Positions 17,732-25,817 of a DNA stretch of 64,000 bases are shown here, piece after piece (the stretch's first letter is position 1; each line of letters starts with the position of its first letter). Where the stretch lies: the NCBI GenBank assembly GCA_005881495.1, contig VBHI01000216.1, positions 1 through 64,000 on the forward strand, read 5' to 3'. This DNA is from Chloroflexota bacterium. GTDB taxonomy: Bacteria; Chloroflexota; Ktedonobacteria; Ktedonobacterales; Ktedonobacteraceae. The notes below the pieces were generated by a model. It was not told where the DNA came from. It made no database searches and saw nothing but the letters and a program-made list of their open reading frames with translations. The position numbers and the translations under genes were made by a program.

Positions 17732-19693
17732 ATGGCCTATCGTTTTCAAGTTAATCAAACAGCATGTATTAATTGTGGTATTTGTATGGACCTTTGCCCC
17801 GTACGCTGCCTCGATATGTCCCGTCCCTCCGGAGAGGGAGAAATCGGTCAAGCAGAGGTACGACTAAGTCCGATTCCCGGCGTTTGGGCGGACCGGCCGT
17901 GGATGATGTTGGTGCCAATTCAGGTAGCACAGTGTGTGGGATGCCAGGTCTGTGTACAAGAATGTCCCACCAATGCAATTACTATCGAAAGTAAGGTAAA
18001 GGAAGTAGCCTTTAGTCGGCGTGGACCCATCTCACATCTCCCTCCGGAACAAGGCTGGGTTCCCCTTGACGCCTTCACTCGCGCCACTCCGGAAGAACCC
18101 GGTGAAACACCCTGGGCTGATGGACGGCCATGGCATGTCGCTGAGCGCCAGTCAACCTGGCAGAGCTGGAGAAGCTGGTTAGGTGAACGCGCTGAAGACC
18201 TGCGGGCACCCTGCCAGGCTGCATGTCCCGTCGGGACCAATGCTGGCCTTTATGTCAGCTTGATCGCACAGGGACACTATGACGAAGCGTTACAGGTAGC
18301 CTCCGAACCAAACCCATTCCCGTCTATCTGTGGCCGCGTCTGCACCGCGCCTTGCGAAGATGTCTGTCGCCGCGGTGAGTTCGACTCTCCTATAGCTATT
18401 CGCGACTTAAAACGCTTCGCGACCGATCATGGCACACCCACCAGGCGCAAACTGCCCCCACCAGGTCTGCGCTATGGAGAGCGGGTGGCGATTGTTGGAG
18501 CCGGTCCTACAGGGCTTAGCGCCGCCTACTACCTTGTCCGGCGTGGCTACGGCGTAACAGTTTTTGACGCAATGCCAGTCGCGGGAGGTATGATGGCCGT
18601 CGGTATCCCCGATTATCGTCTCCCTCGAGCCGAGTTAAATCGCGACATTGACGCCATCCAGGAACTTGGCGTTGAATTCCGCCTGAACTCCGCTATCGGT
18701 TTGGATTACACTCTCGATGAGCTGCAGGCAGAGTACGATGCTGTCTTGCTGGCAGTCGGAGCACAGCGCAGTCAAAGACTCAACATTCCTGGTGAGTCTA
18801 ATTTCCGTGATGTTATACCGGCTACCACATTCCTTAAACAATTTAACCTCGAGCTCAACACTCACATTGAAGGCGACATCACAGTTGTTGGTGGTGGTAG
18901 TACCGCAATGGATGCGGCCCGCTCAGCCCTGCGTGCAGGCGCAAACAGCGTCACCATACTCTATCGCCGTACAAAAGCCGAAATGCCAGCGCAGTTCGAA
19001 GAGGTGCGCGCCGCTCTGAAAGAAGGTATTCATCTTTATGAACTGACCGCACCGCTAGCAGTACTGGGCACCAATGGGCGCCTGACCGGTGTGCGTTGTC
19101 AGCGCATGACCCTGGGAGAGCCTGACGAGAAAGGACGTCGTCGACCGGTTCCGCTTCCAGATTCAGAATTTGATGTAGCAACATCGAAGGTTATCGTCGC
19201 CATTGGTGAAGCGCCCGATCCTTCGTTCTTACCTGAAGGTACCAGCGTAGAAGTAGCTCCTTGGGGCGGTTTGTTGGTCAATAAAGAGACACTGGCTACT
19301 GGCGCCAATGGCATCTTTGCCGCGGGCGATGTCACCTACGGCCCCAAAACAATCATTCATGCTGCAGCGCATGGCAGACTGGCTGCTCGCTCTATTCATG
19401 CGTATCTGCGCAAACTCTCTCCCAGAGCCGTTCATGAAATGCCAGAAGACGAATTTGAGACGCATTCCACGTTACCACCTGATAGTACGCTGCATTTGGA
19501 TCTGCGACCTACCGAGCGCGAGGAAATGCCTCTGCGTGGGGAAGAAGCTTCGCGAGATCGGTCACTTGAATTCGCCACTGGTTTCACAGAGGAGCAGGCT
19601 CGACGAGAGGCGAGTCGTTGCTTACGCTGTGACCTGTCCTATCTTTGCCCAACCATCAACGTCATCAACCCTGAATTGCTGGTGAAGAAATAG
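17732..19693 (+). CDS. Ferredoxin-fused GltD-like FAD/NAD(P)H oxidoreductase
   Basis: A 653-residue protein in three parts. Residues 1-110: two 4Fe-4S cysteine clusters (CINCGICMDLCP and CVGCQVCVQECP). Residues 150-240: a glutamate-synthase small-subunit-type Fe-S helical domain (CQAACPVGTNAGLY, CGRVCTAPCEDVCRRG). Residues 255 onward: the flavin fold (VAIVGAGPTGLSAAYYL) with an inserted NAD(P)H site (ITVVGGGSTAMDAARSA) and a closing GIFAAGDVTYGPK. GltD-type subunits pass electrons from NADPH; with a ferredoxin head and no GltB nearby, this probably serves another acceptor. ATG at 17732 follows AGAGGAGG and is preferred to 17672. Two membrane proteins follow. Confidence 0.85.
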   Translation: MAYRFQVNQTACINCGICMDLCPVRCLDMSRPSGEGEIGQAEVRLSPIPGVWADRPWMMLVPIQVAQCVGCQVCVQECPTNAITIESKVKEVAFSRRGPISHLPPEQGWVPLDAFTRATPEEPGETPWADGRPWHVAERQSTWQSWRSWLGERAEDLRAPCQAACPVGTNAGLYVSLIAQGHYDEALQVASEPNPFPSICGRVCTAPCEDVCRRGEFDSPIAIRDLKRFATDHGTPTRRKLPPPGLRYGERVAIVGAGPTGLSAAYYLVRRGYGVTVFDAMPVAGGMMAVGIPDYRLPRAELNRDIDAIQELGVEFRLNSAIGLDYTLDELQAEYDAVLLAVGAQRSQRLNIPGESNFRDVIPATTFLKQFNLELNTHIEGDITVVGGGSTAMDAARSALRAGANSVTILYRRTKAEMPAQFEEVRAALKEGIHLYELTAPLAVLGTNGRLTGVRCQRMTLGEPDEKGRRRPVPLPDSEFDVATSKVIVAIGEAPDPSFLPEGTSVEVAPWGGLLVNKETLATGANGIFAAGDVTYGPKTIIHAAAHGRLAARSIHAYLRKLSPRAVHEMPEDEFETHSTLPPDSTLHLDLRPTEREEMPLRGEEASRDRSLEFATGFTEEQARREASRCLRCDLSYLCPTINVINPELLVKK

Positions 19694-19776
19694 GGCGCTT
19701 CGTTCACTGGAGTGGCCGTCTTTTGTGATTGCCCTGCTATCGTTTTAGCTATCGTTTTAGATGAGGAGGACTGACA

Positions 19777-20427
19777 ATGTCAGTAGATCAACTTACCCAA
19801 GCCATCGTTACTGGTATCAACGCAGGAGCTGAACAGTTCCTGGAAGGAACCCTGGCCGCCGTTTTGCCGGTTATATGGATTGCCATCCTGGGACTGCACC
19901 TGGGTCGCCCCTATATCCTCGACATGATTGACCGCTTCACCCTGCGCCTGGGCGCAGACCTGCTCTGGTTGATCTATGTCGCCCTGCGCGACCTGTTGAT
20001 TGTCTCCGGTGTCGTCATGAGTTTCATGTTCTTCTTCCCGGACGTCGTTACTGCCGATGCTTTACCGCTCACGGGTGGGCTAGCCGCAGCAGCGTTGTTT
20101 GGTGTCCTGTTAGTGAAGCTGATGGGAGACCCCGATCACAACCTGCGCGACTTCCGTCTCGTGACCATCCTGCTGCTTATAGGAGCCGTTTTCTACTTTG
20201 TCCCCTACGTCCTGGTAGTCCAGTATTATAGCGTTGCCCAGGGCGGCCCATTTGCATCGATCAGCAACTTCCTGGTGACAAATCAGAACCCGAACTGGGC
20301 CGTTGGCGTCGCCTACGTCTCCGTTGCCCTACTTGCCATCATGGGCGCTATTGCCACAATCTACGCTCTGAGGACAGGTGGACGTGCAGAAGTATCGGAG
20401 GCCGAGGCTCCCGCCACGAACATCTAA
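19777..20427 (+). CDS. Polytopic membrane protein of unknown function (first of a paralogous pair)
   Basis: Not recognised. The 216-residue protein has about five hydrophobic segments. The motif LGLHLGRPYILDMIDRF, followed by LRLGADLLWLIYVALRDLL, recurs in the next gene (LMLHLGRPYVLRVLRR, LRLGADIWWMSYLLIRDAL), so the two are clearly paralogues. It begins 83 bp after the ferredoxin-GltD gene with a GAGGAGG ribosome site. Charged residues conserved in both copies (H, R, D in the second and third segments) could bind a cofactor or carry protons. A membrane electron-transfer or anchoring partner for the flavoprotein is possible but unproved. Confidence 0.6.
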   Translation: MSVDQLTQAIVTGINAGAEQFLEGTLAAVLPVIWIAILGLHLGRPYILDMIDRFTLRLGADLLWLIYVALRDLLIVSGVVMSFMFFFPDVVTADALPLTGGLAAAALFGVLLVKLMGDPDHNLRDFRLVTILLLIGAVFYFVPYVLVVQYYSVAQGGPFASISNFLVTNQNPNWAVGVAYVSVALLAIMGAIATIYALRTGGRAEVSEAEAPATNI

Positions 20428-20435
20428 ACCCGATT

Positions 20436-20457
20436 CTCAGGGGTAGCCACTCCTGAG
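20436..20457 (+). terminator. Small hairpin after the first membrane-protein gene
   Basis: CTCAGGGG and CTCCTGAG-type arms form nine pairs including one G-U. It has no T tract, so it may be a processing or weak termination site between the two paralogous genes. Confidence 0.35.
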
Positions 20458-20627
20458 CAGGGGTGTGGAGGTATCTCCCACTCCCAACTTCTTCTCTCCT
20501 TTTCTGAGGAAGAAAAGAAAAGCAACGAGCATAAGTAAGAACAGTTTACGAACAGAAATAATAGAGAGGCATTCCGTCCGAAAGAAGATAGAGAACGGAA
20601 GACCTCAGAGAAGCGAGGAATTACACA

Positions 20628-21302
20628 ATGAAACCCGATGATGTCGCAACCGCGATCACACAGGCACTGCTACAGGGTGGCGCACAATGGATGATCAGCA
20701 CAATCGTCGCTTTCTTACCGGCCCTATGGATGATGACCCTTATGTTGCACCTTGGCCGCCCTTATGTGTTACGAGTTCTACGCCGCTGCGGACTGAGGCT
20801 CGGCGCTGACATCTGGTGGATGTCGTACCTGCTTATACGCGATGCGCTGATGCTCATCACGTTCGCGCTAAGCTGGATCTTCTTCCAGCCGAATATCGTC
20901 GCCACCGCGGCCCTACCAATCACGGCCCCCCTGGCAGCATTACTCCTGTTACTTGCCCTGGCTGTCAAACTCTCGCGCCGCGTAGACGATGACATTCAAG
21001 CTTTCCGGCTCGCCACTGTGTTTCTCGTCCTGGGAGCCACGCTCTACTTCGGACCGCAAGTCTTTGCTGTCGAGGCAGCAAGCCAGAGCAGCTATCTGGG
21101 ATGGTTCGTCACTAATTTCACCAGCAACACCGCTAATCCACAAGTCGCCCTCGGTATCATGTGGGTCTCCCTGGCTGGTGTAGTCATCGTTGCCGGTTGG
21201 CTCCTCTACCGCGCATGGATGTCCGCTAACCGCTCTATGGCAGCGCGCACGGGCGCCAAAGAGACGGGACCAACACAGAAGCCCGCCCCAACAGCCGTCT
21301 AG
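20628..21302 (+). CDS. Polytopic membrane protein of unknown function (second paralogue)
   Basis: Not recognised. The 224-residue protein has about five hydrophobic segments and the same conserved blocks as the preceding gene (HLGRPY, LRLGAD, and a DxFRLxT-like stretch before the fourth helix: QAFRLATVFLVLGATLYFGP). The tail is short, basic and proline-rich. A 200-bp gap with a small hairpin separates the two copies, and the ribosome site here is weaker, so the expression levels may differ. Confidence 0.6.
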   Translation: MKPDDVATAITQALLQGGAQWMISTIVAFLPALWMMTLMLHLGRPYVLRVLRRCGLRLGADIWWMSYLLIRDALMLITFALSWIFFQPNIVATAALPITAPLAALLLLLALAVKLSRRVDDDIQAFRLATVFLVLGATLYFGPQVFAVEAASQSSYLGWFVTNFTSNTANPQVALGIMWVSLAGVVIVAGWLLYRAWMSANRSMAARTGAKETGPTQKPAPTAV

Positions 21303-21342
21303 CAGTGGCAAAGTAGCAGCTAAACGTTCGCTTTCAATTGCA

Positions 21343-21375
21343 GGGGCAACGCATCACCTGGTGATGTGTTGCCCC
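21343..21375. repeat. Intergenic palindrome (GGGGCAAC type)
   Basis: 16-bp arms (21343-21358 and 21360-21375) with one G-T pair and a single-base centre. Its outer part, GGGGCAAC...GTTGCCCC, resembles the GGGGCGACCC palindromes at 10433 and 56969. It could end transcription of the membrane-protein operon. Confidence 0.6.
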
Positions 21376-21443
21376 CACTATATTTGAATAATTCGCATTA
21401 ACTCCTGCCTCAGCCATCCTGGAAATCTACCTAGGCTGCATGC

Positions 21444-21485
21444 GAATAGCCCCATCCAACCAGTGCCAATGACTTCACCGTTGAC
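21444..21485. repeat. 42-bp sequence repeated downstream of the cobalamin operon
   Basis: 34 of 42 bases match 27740-27781 in the same orientation, including an uninterrupted GCCCCATCCAACC. This copy ends inside the -35 box of the riboswitch promoter. Confidence 0.55.
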
Positions 21486-21510
21486 AGCACGAACCGTCGT
21501 TGTATATACT
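21481..21510 (+). promoter_or_regulatory. Promoter of the cobalamin operon
   Basis: TTGACA (21481-21486), 18-bp spacer, TATACT (21505-21510). It lies about 40 bases upstream of the riboswitch, as expected for a riboswitch leader. Confidence 0.65.
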
Positions 21511-21547
21511 ACATGCAGGAAAACTATCCGTCACTTTTATTCTCATT

Positions 21548-21735
21548 GGGTGGCCTGTTTCAACGGATCAGGCAGATAGGGAAGCCGGTGCAAATCCGGC
21601 GCAGTCGCGCTACTGTAACTGGTGAGCAACTCATCCTCTCATGATAAAGAGAGCCAGCCACTGTTCTGAATTGAATGGGAAGGCAAGATGAGGAGCGTTT
21701 GGAGCCAGGAGCCAGGAGACCTGCCCAATGAGGGA
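21548..21735 (+). promoter_or_regulatory. Cobalamin (B12) riboswitch
   Basis: The conserved core is present: GGGAAGCCGGTGCAAATCCG followed by GCGCAGTCGCGCTACTGTAA. The B12 box GCCAGGAGACCTGCC lies at 21711-21725. The B12 box is preceded by a partial duplicate GCCAGGA (21704-21710). Such RNAs bind adenosylcobalamin and shut off downstream genes. The region from 21736 to 21897 holds the expression platform; no single terminator stem is clear. The cobalamin-assembly genes downstream fit this regulation. Confidence 0.93.
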
Positions 21736-21897
21736 TGCTCACAATCCTTCGCGTAAGAGGAGCGAGCTGCCGAGACACCGACAAACGAAGTGAAGGAACG
21801 CTTCACAGATTGTGTCTATACTTGTTTTTGGTCTTGGTTGACCTCCATTTTCCGCGGGGACAGCGGGCGGTGTAATGATCTTGGAGGTTACAACCAT

Positions 21898-22155
21898 ATG
21901 CGCTTCCATGTCATCTCTTTTCGTCTCTCTCTTGTTCTCCTTCTGTTTTGCTTCGTACTGCTCGCAGCATGCGGGCAAAGCTCATCACCGACGACCGGGG
22001 CAAAGCCGACTCCCACTCCCACTGTAGCGCTCGATGTATATGGAGGGACTACGATGCGTTGCACAGATTGTTCATCCCGAGAAGTTCTCTGGTACATTGC
22101 CCGATTACTGCTCAGCGACAGTCTAATCAGAGACGAGGAAGCACGAACAATGTAG
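21898..22155 (+). CDS. Small predicted lipoprotein, possibly a remnant of a larger binding protein
   Basis: An 85-residue frame. A typical lipoprotein signal (RLSLVLLLFCFVLLAAC, lipobox LAAC) is followed by a Ser/Thr/Pro-rich linker and about 45 residues with no recognisable fold. As the first gene after a B12 riboswitch, a cobalamin- or cobalt-binding lipoprotein such as BtuF would be expected. The length suggests that only the 5' end of such a gene survives; this is a guess from context. It ends 51 bp before cbiA. Confidence 0.5.
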   Translation: MRFHVISFRLSLVLLLFCFVLLAACGQSSSPTTGAKPTPTPTVALDVYGGTTMRCTDCSSREVLWYIARLLLSDSLIRDEEARTM

Positions 22156-22206
22156 CTCCCACGAATGGAAACTCGAACTTTTAACACCGATGAGAGGGGG
22201 GTTGAC

Positions 22207-23607
22207 ATGCTGCTGACTATTCCCAGAATTGTTTTCGCTGGTGTGTCCAGTGGTGTCGGCAAAACAACCATGACGACGGCTTTCATTGCGCATGTACGCG
22301 CTCGAGCCATGCAGGTCCAACCATTCAAAGTTGGACCGGACTATATCGATCCGTCTCATCTGGCATTGGCCGCATCCCGACCCTGCTATAACCTGGATAC
22401 CTGGATGATGCCACCCAGCCGTATGCTGGACGTTTTTTGTACTGCTGCTACCCCTGCTGATATCGCGGTGATTGAAGGGGTCATGGGGCTCTATGATGGA
22501 CAGAGCAGCACCAGCGACGTTGGAAGTACTGCTGAAGTTGCAAAGATCCTCCGGGCACCGGTCGTGTTGGTCATCGATGCAAGCGCCATGGCTCGGAGCG
22601 CAGCCGCAGTGGTAATGGGGTTTCAGCATCTCGATCCAGAGGTACACATCGCGGGAGTGATTGCGAACCGCGTTGGGGGAACAGGTCATGCTCACTTGTT
22701 ACAAGAAGCCATTGAGGCAGAAACTGGCATCCCTTTCCTGGGATATTTTAGGGATGCCTCAGACAAACTGGTGCCCGAGCGGCATCTGGGCTTGGTCCCG
22801 ACCGCTGAACGTCTAGTCAGTTCTCAACAGCTTGCTGCGCTTGGACAGCAATTTGGCCAAACATGTGACAGTGAAAAACTCCTGACCCTTGCCCGGGAGG
22901 TTCCCCCTCTCGAGCATAGCTCCCAAGACCCCTTTTCATTGAAGGAAACGACGGGTGAACACGTCAACATTGTCATTGCCCAGGATGAAGCGTTCAACTT
23001 TTACTACCCGGATACACTGGACTTACTTCGGCTGGCTGGGGCGGAGCTGGTCCCCTTTAGCCCTCTGCATGACAGCGTGTTACCTGAGCAAATAGGTGGT
23101 ATCTATATTGGTGGTGGGTTTCCAGAGGAATACGCACATCGCCTCTCCGCAAATGAGAGCATGCGCGCTGCTCTTGCACGGCTCCTTCACCAAGGCATTC
23201 CCTGTTATGCGGAATGTGGAGGATTCATGTACCTCTGCCAATCCATCCGCATTGCATCAGGAGAAGAGCTCCCCATGGTAGGAGCTATTGCCAGACAAAG
23301 CGTCATGAGCAATGATCGCGGTGGATTAGTGATAGGGTACCGCGAGGCTACTGCTTTGCGCGATACGCTGCTGATACACCAGGGTGAAGTCGCCCGTGGA
23401 CATGAATTTCACTACTCGTGCCTGGACGCTCCCTTGGCACGAGAGGAGGCTGCCTATGAATTCACTGCCCATGGACAAGTGGAAGGATTTGCGCAAGGCA
23501 ACCTCCTGGCAACCTATGTGCACCTGTCATTTAGTGGGTTCCCGCTGGCTGCTCAACGTTTTGTGGCCGCCGCAAGATCATGGCAGTTGCACTCGGAGCG
23601 TGAGTAG
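22207..23607 (+). CDS. cbiA: Cobyrinate a,c-diamide synthase
   Basis: A 466-residue enzyme that amidates the a and c carboxylates of cobyrinate using glutamine and ATP. The N-terminal dethiobiotin-synthetase-like domain has the P-loop GVSSGVGKTT and PFKVGPDYIDP. The C-terminal class I-type glutaminase domain has the nucleophile in CYAECGGFMYL and a histidine in ATYVHLSF. ATG at 22207 is preferred over the upstream 22165 because GAGAGGGGG lies 6 bases before it and the protein then starts with the expected TIPRIVFAG strand. It is the first enzyme gene after the riboswitch. Its stop codon is followed, in the same frame, by the cobO remnant. Confidence 0.92.
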   Translation: MLLTIPRIVFAGVSSGVGKTTMTTAFIAHVRARAMQVQPFKVGPDYIDPSHLALAASRPCYNLDTWMMPPSRMLDVFCTAATPADIAVIEGVMGLYDGQSSTSDVGSTAEVAKILRAPVVLVIDASAMARSAAAVVMGFQHLDPEVHIAGVIANRVGGTGHAHLLQEAIEAETGIPFLGYFRDASDKLVPERHLGLVPTAERLVSSQQLAALGQQFGQTCDSEKLLTLAREVPPLEHSSQDPFSLKETTGEHVNIVIAQDEAFNFYYPDTLDLLRLAGAELVPFSPLHDSVLPEQIGGIYIGGGFPEEYAHRLSANESMRAALARLLHQGIPCYAECGGFMYLCQSIRIASGEELPMVGAIARQSVMSNDRGGLVIGYREATALRDTLLIHQGEVARGHEFHYSCLDAPLAREEAAYEFTAHGQVEGFAQGNLLATYVHLSFSGFPLAAQRFVAAARSWQLHSERE

Positions 23608-23718
23608 CAATCAATCCAAAACGTGCAAGAAGCATATGCCGACCTGGTTTCGGAGATCATCGAGGTCAAGCATCCTTACCATACCGGTGTCAAAGCGCAA
23701 AAAGGAATTGAGTTCTAG
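23608..23718 (+). pseudogene. cobO: Remnant 3' end of cobO/btuR (corrinoid adenosyltransferase)
   Basis: Between cbiA and cbiB an open stretch with GTG at 23623 reads ADLVSEIIEVKHPYHTGVKA followed by QKGIEF and a stop. This matches the C-terminus of CobO/BtuR adenosyltransferases, which end in a KHPF/Y-x3-G-(I/V)-KAQ-x-GI-(E/D)-(F/Y) pattern. Only about 30 of some 190 codons remain, without the P-loop. The gene has therefore been deleted except for its tail, and adenosylation must be done by another enzyme if the pathway works. Confidence 0.7.
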
Positions 23719-23719
23719 C

Positions 23720-24721
23720 ATGATGCTGAGCAAGCAGAGGCTCAGGGGAAGGTTTGCACTGGAAGAAGGGGCAGCCGTGTTGCTTGCACTTGGGCTGGAT
23801 GTCCTGGGTGAACCACCTGCCGCCTGGCACCCGGTCGTCTGGTTCGGCAAGCTCATCCGACGCCTGGAACGAGCCGCTCCCCAGGGCCGCCTTCTCCAGC
23901 TGCTATATGGTGTGGTCATGCTGGTGCTGGCTGCTCCCACTGCCTTCCTTCCGGCTGCGATCGTTCACCTGCTAGCAAAGCGGGTACGATCCGAAGCTAT
24001 ACAGCGTGGCTGCACCTACAGTGGCCTCATCCTGTATGCACTCATTGAAGGCATGGGTCTCAAACCGTTTTTTGCCTTGCGCATGCTGGCCGATGCAGGG
24101 CGTTCGGTACGACTGGCCCTTGAGCAAGGTGACCTGCCTGCTGCCCGGCATGCGCTGCAAAGCCTGGTTAGCCGTGAGCGCTCCGAGCTTACGGCAGAAC
24201 TGGCGGGGGCGGCAGCCATCGAGTCATTAGCCGAGAATCTGAGTGACTCGATCGTCGCACCTCTCCTGTATTACACGCTGTTTGGCTTACCTGGTGCAGC
24301 CGCGTATCGCCTGTTCAACACGTTTGACTCGATGGTCGGCTATCATGGTCAGTATGAATACCTGGGCAAAGCAGCAGCCCGGCTAGACGATGTGGTGAAC
24401 GCCCTTCCGGCCAGGCTTACTGCCCTGTTGATTATTGCACTCACCCCGCTTTTCGGAGACAATCGGCTCAAAGCTTGGCAGGTCTGGCTGCGTGACGCGC
24501 GTAGGACTGCCAGTCCTAACGCCGGGCATCCCATGGCCGCTGCTGCCGGTGCACTGGGCCTGCAATTGGAAAAGGTCGGCCATTACAGACTCGGTGACAA
24601 CGACAAGGCCATCACCGCCTCAAGCGTGCGGCAGGCCGAGCAGATGGTGTGGGGTATTGGCTGCGTTGCCGTCTTGCTTACAGCAGTACTCAAAATGCTC
24701 TGGAGTGCTCAGCATGGGTAA
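23720..24721 (+). CDS. cbiB: Adenosylcobinamide-phosphate synthase (membrane)
   Basis: A 333-residue polytopic protein of the CbiB/CobD amide-forming family, which joins aminopropanol phosphate to adenosylcobyrate. Family blocks seen: LLALGLDVLGEPPAAWHPV near the start, ESLAENLSDSIVAPLLYY, YRLFNTFDSMVGYHGQYEYL and SPNAGHPMAAAAGALG. Four or five hydrophobic segments place it in the inner membrane. The ATG at 23720 overlaps the end of the cobO tail, showing that the genes were once coupled. Its last codons overlap the next gene by 8 bp. Confidence 0.92.
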   Translation: MMLSKQRLRGRFALEEGAAVLLALGLDVLGEPPAAWHPVVWFGKLIRRLERAAPQGRLLQLLYGVVMLVLAAPTAFLPAAIVHLLAKRVRSEAIQRGCTYSGLILYALIEGMGLKPFFALRMLADAGRSVRLALEQGDLPAARHALQSLVSRERSELTAELAGAAAIESLAENLSDSIVAPLLYYTLFGLPGAAAYRLFNTFDSMVGYHGQYEYLGKAAARLDDVVNALPARLTALLIIALTPLFGDNRLKAWQVWLRDARRTASPNAGHPMAAAAGALGLQLEKVGHYRLGDNDKAITASSVRQAEQMVWGIGCVAVLLTAVLKMLWSAQHG

Positions 24722-25817
24722 TTCGATAAACAAAGTTGAGCGGGCCGTTCATGGCGCGCTTGATTATGGCGAACTAGAACGCCTCGGTTTGCACCCCTGG
24801 GAAGTGCTTGATTTTAGTGTGAATGCCAATCCGTATGGCCCTTCGCCGCGTGTGCGAGAAGCCGTAGCAAATGCCGCCATTGACCGCTATCCAGACCGCG
24901 AGTGCCTGGAATTGCGACGGGCCATACTGGACTATGAGCTTGCCTCAAGGGGCCTGCCACTAAGCTCCATCGTGTGTGGGAACGGCACGACCGAGCTCAT
25001 TTGGGCCATAGCCCGTGCCTGCCTGAGGCCCGGCCTGAAGGCGGCCATGCTTGGTCCTACGTTTAGCGAATACCGCGTGGCTTGTCTGGCCGCTGGAGCC
25101 ACCGTGGTCGAATTTGGGGCACAGGCCAGCGCGTGTTTTCAGCCGGACATGGCGGCAGTCGCTGCCTGGATCAGCAGGGAGCAACCCGCCCTGGTCTGGC
25201 TCTGCAATCCGAACAACCCGACCGGCACCTGGTTAGACCGACATCACGTCCAACTTGTAGCAGAAGCCTGTCAAAGGGTTGGCGCAATGTTCGTAGTCGA
25301 TGAGGCGTACTGGCGCTTTGTCTTTCCGCACGAGGCGTACTCGGCGGTTGAGTTGGTGGATGCCACCAGGAGGCAGCAGGTCATTGTGCTGCGTTCGCTG
25401 ACGAAAGATTGTGCCCTGGCTGGCTTGCGCCTGGGCTACGCCGTAGCCATTCCGGATGTCGCTGAGTGCCTCGGCGCGCAGTTGCCATCCTGGAACGTGA
25501 ATGGTGTGGCCCAGAAGGCTTCCATCGCCGCTCTGACCGATCGCACGCATCTCAAAACAACGCTGGATCACCTGGCTATTGAACGCCTTGCATTCTTTCA
25601 CACCTTGAGTCACACAGGCTTGAATGTTATACCATCGCGCACACATTTCTGTCTGCTAGAAGTTGGGGATGCTCACCACGTCCGTCAACAGCTCCTGGCC
25701 AGAAAAATACTGGTGCGTGATGGTACCTCATTCGGTCTCCCTCAGTTCGTGCGTGTCGCCACACGCCCTATGGGCGAATGGCAACAGTTGCTGCTCGCTT
25801 TGCGGGAGATCGTATGA
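24714..25817 (+). CDS. cobD: Class I/II aminotransferase fold enzyme, probable L-threonine-phosphate decarboxylase
   Basis: A 367-residue PLP enzyme. The cofactor lysine is in LRSLTKDCALAGLRLGY, WLCNPNNPTGT binds the cofactor ring and DEAYWRF holds the Asp. LDFSVNANPYGPSP at the N-terminus is typical of the HisC-like subgroup that includes CobD/CobC. In the cobalamin setting the reaction is threonine phosphate to (R)-1-amino-2-propanol phosphate, the linker joined by CbiB. HisC (histidinol-phosphate aminotransferase) is the main alternative by sequence alone; the operon favours the cobalamin role. It overlaps cbiB by 8 bp and cobQ by 4 bp. Confidence 0.87.
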   Translation: MGNSINKVERAVHGALDYGELERLGLHPWEVLDFSVNANPYGPSPRVREAVANAAIDRYPDRECLELRRAILDYELASRGLPLSSIVCGNGTTELIWAIARACLRPGLKAAMLGPTFSEYRVACLAAGATVVEFGAQASACFQPDMAAVAAWISREQPALVWLCNPNNPTGTWLDRHHVQLVAEACQRVGAMFVVDEAYWRFVFPHEAYSAVELVDATRRQQVIVLRSLTKDCALAGLRLGYAVAIPDVAECLGAQLPSWNVNGVAQKASIAALTDRTHLKTTLDHLAIERLAFFHTLSHTGLNVIPSRTHFCLLEVGDAHHVRQQLLARKILVRDGTSFGLPQFVRVATRPMGEWQQLLLALREIV

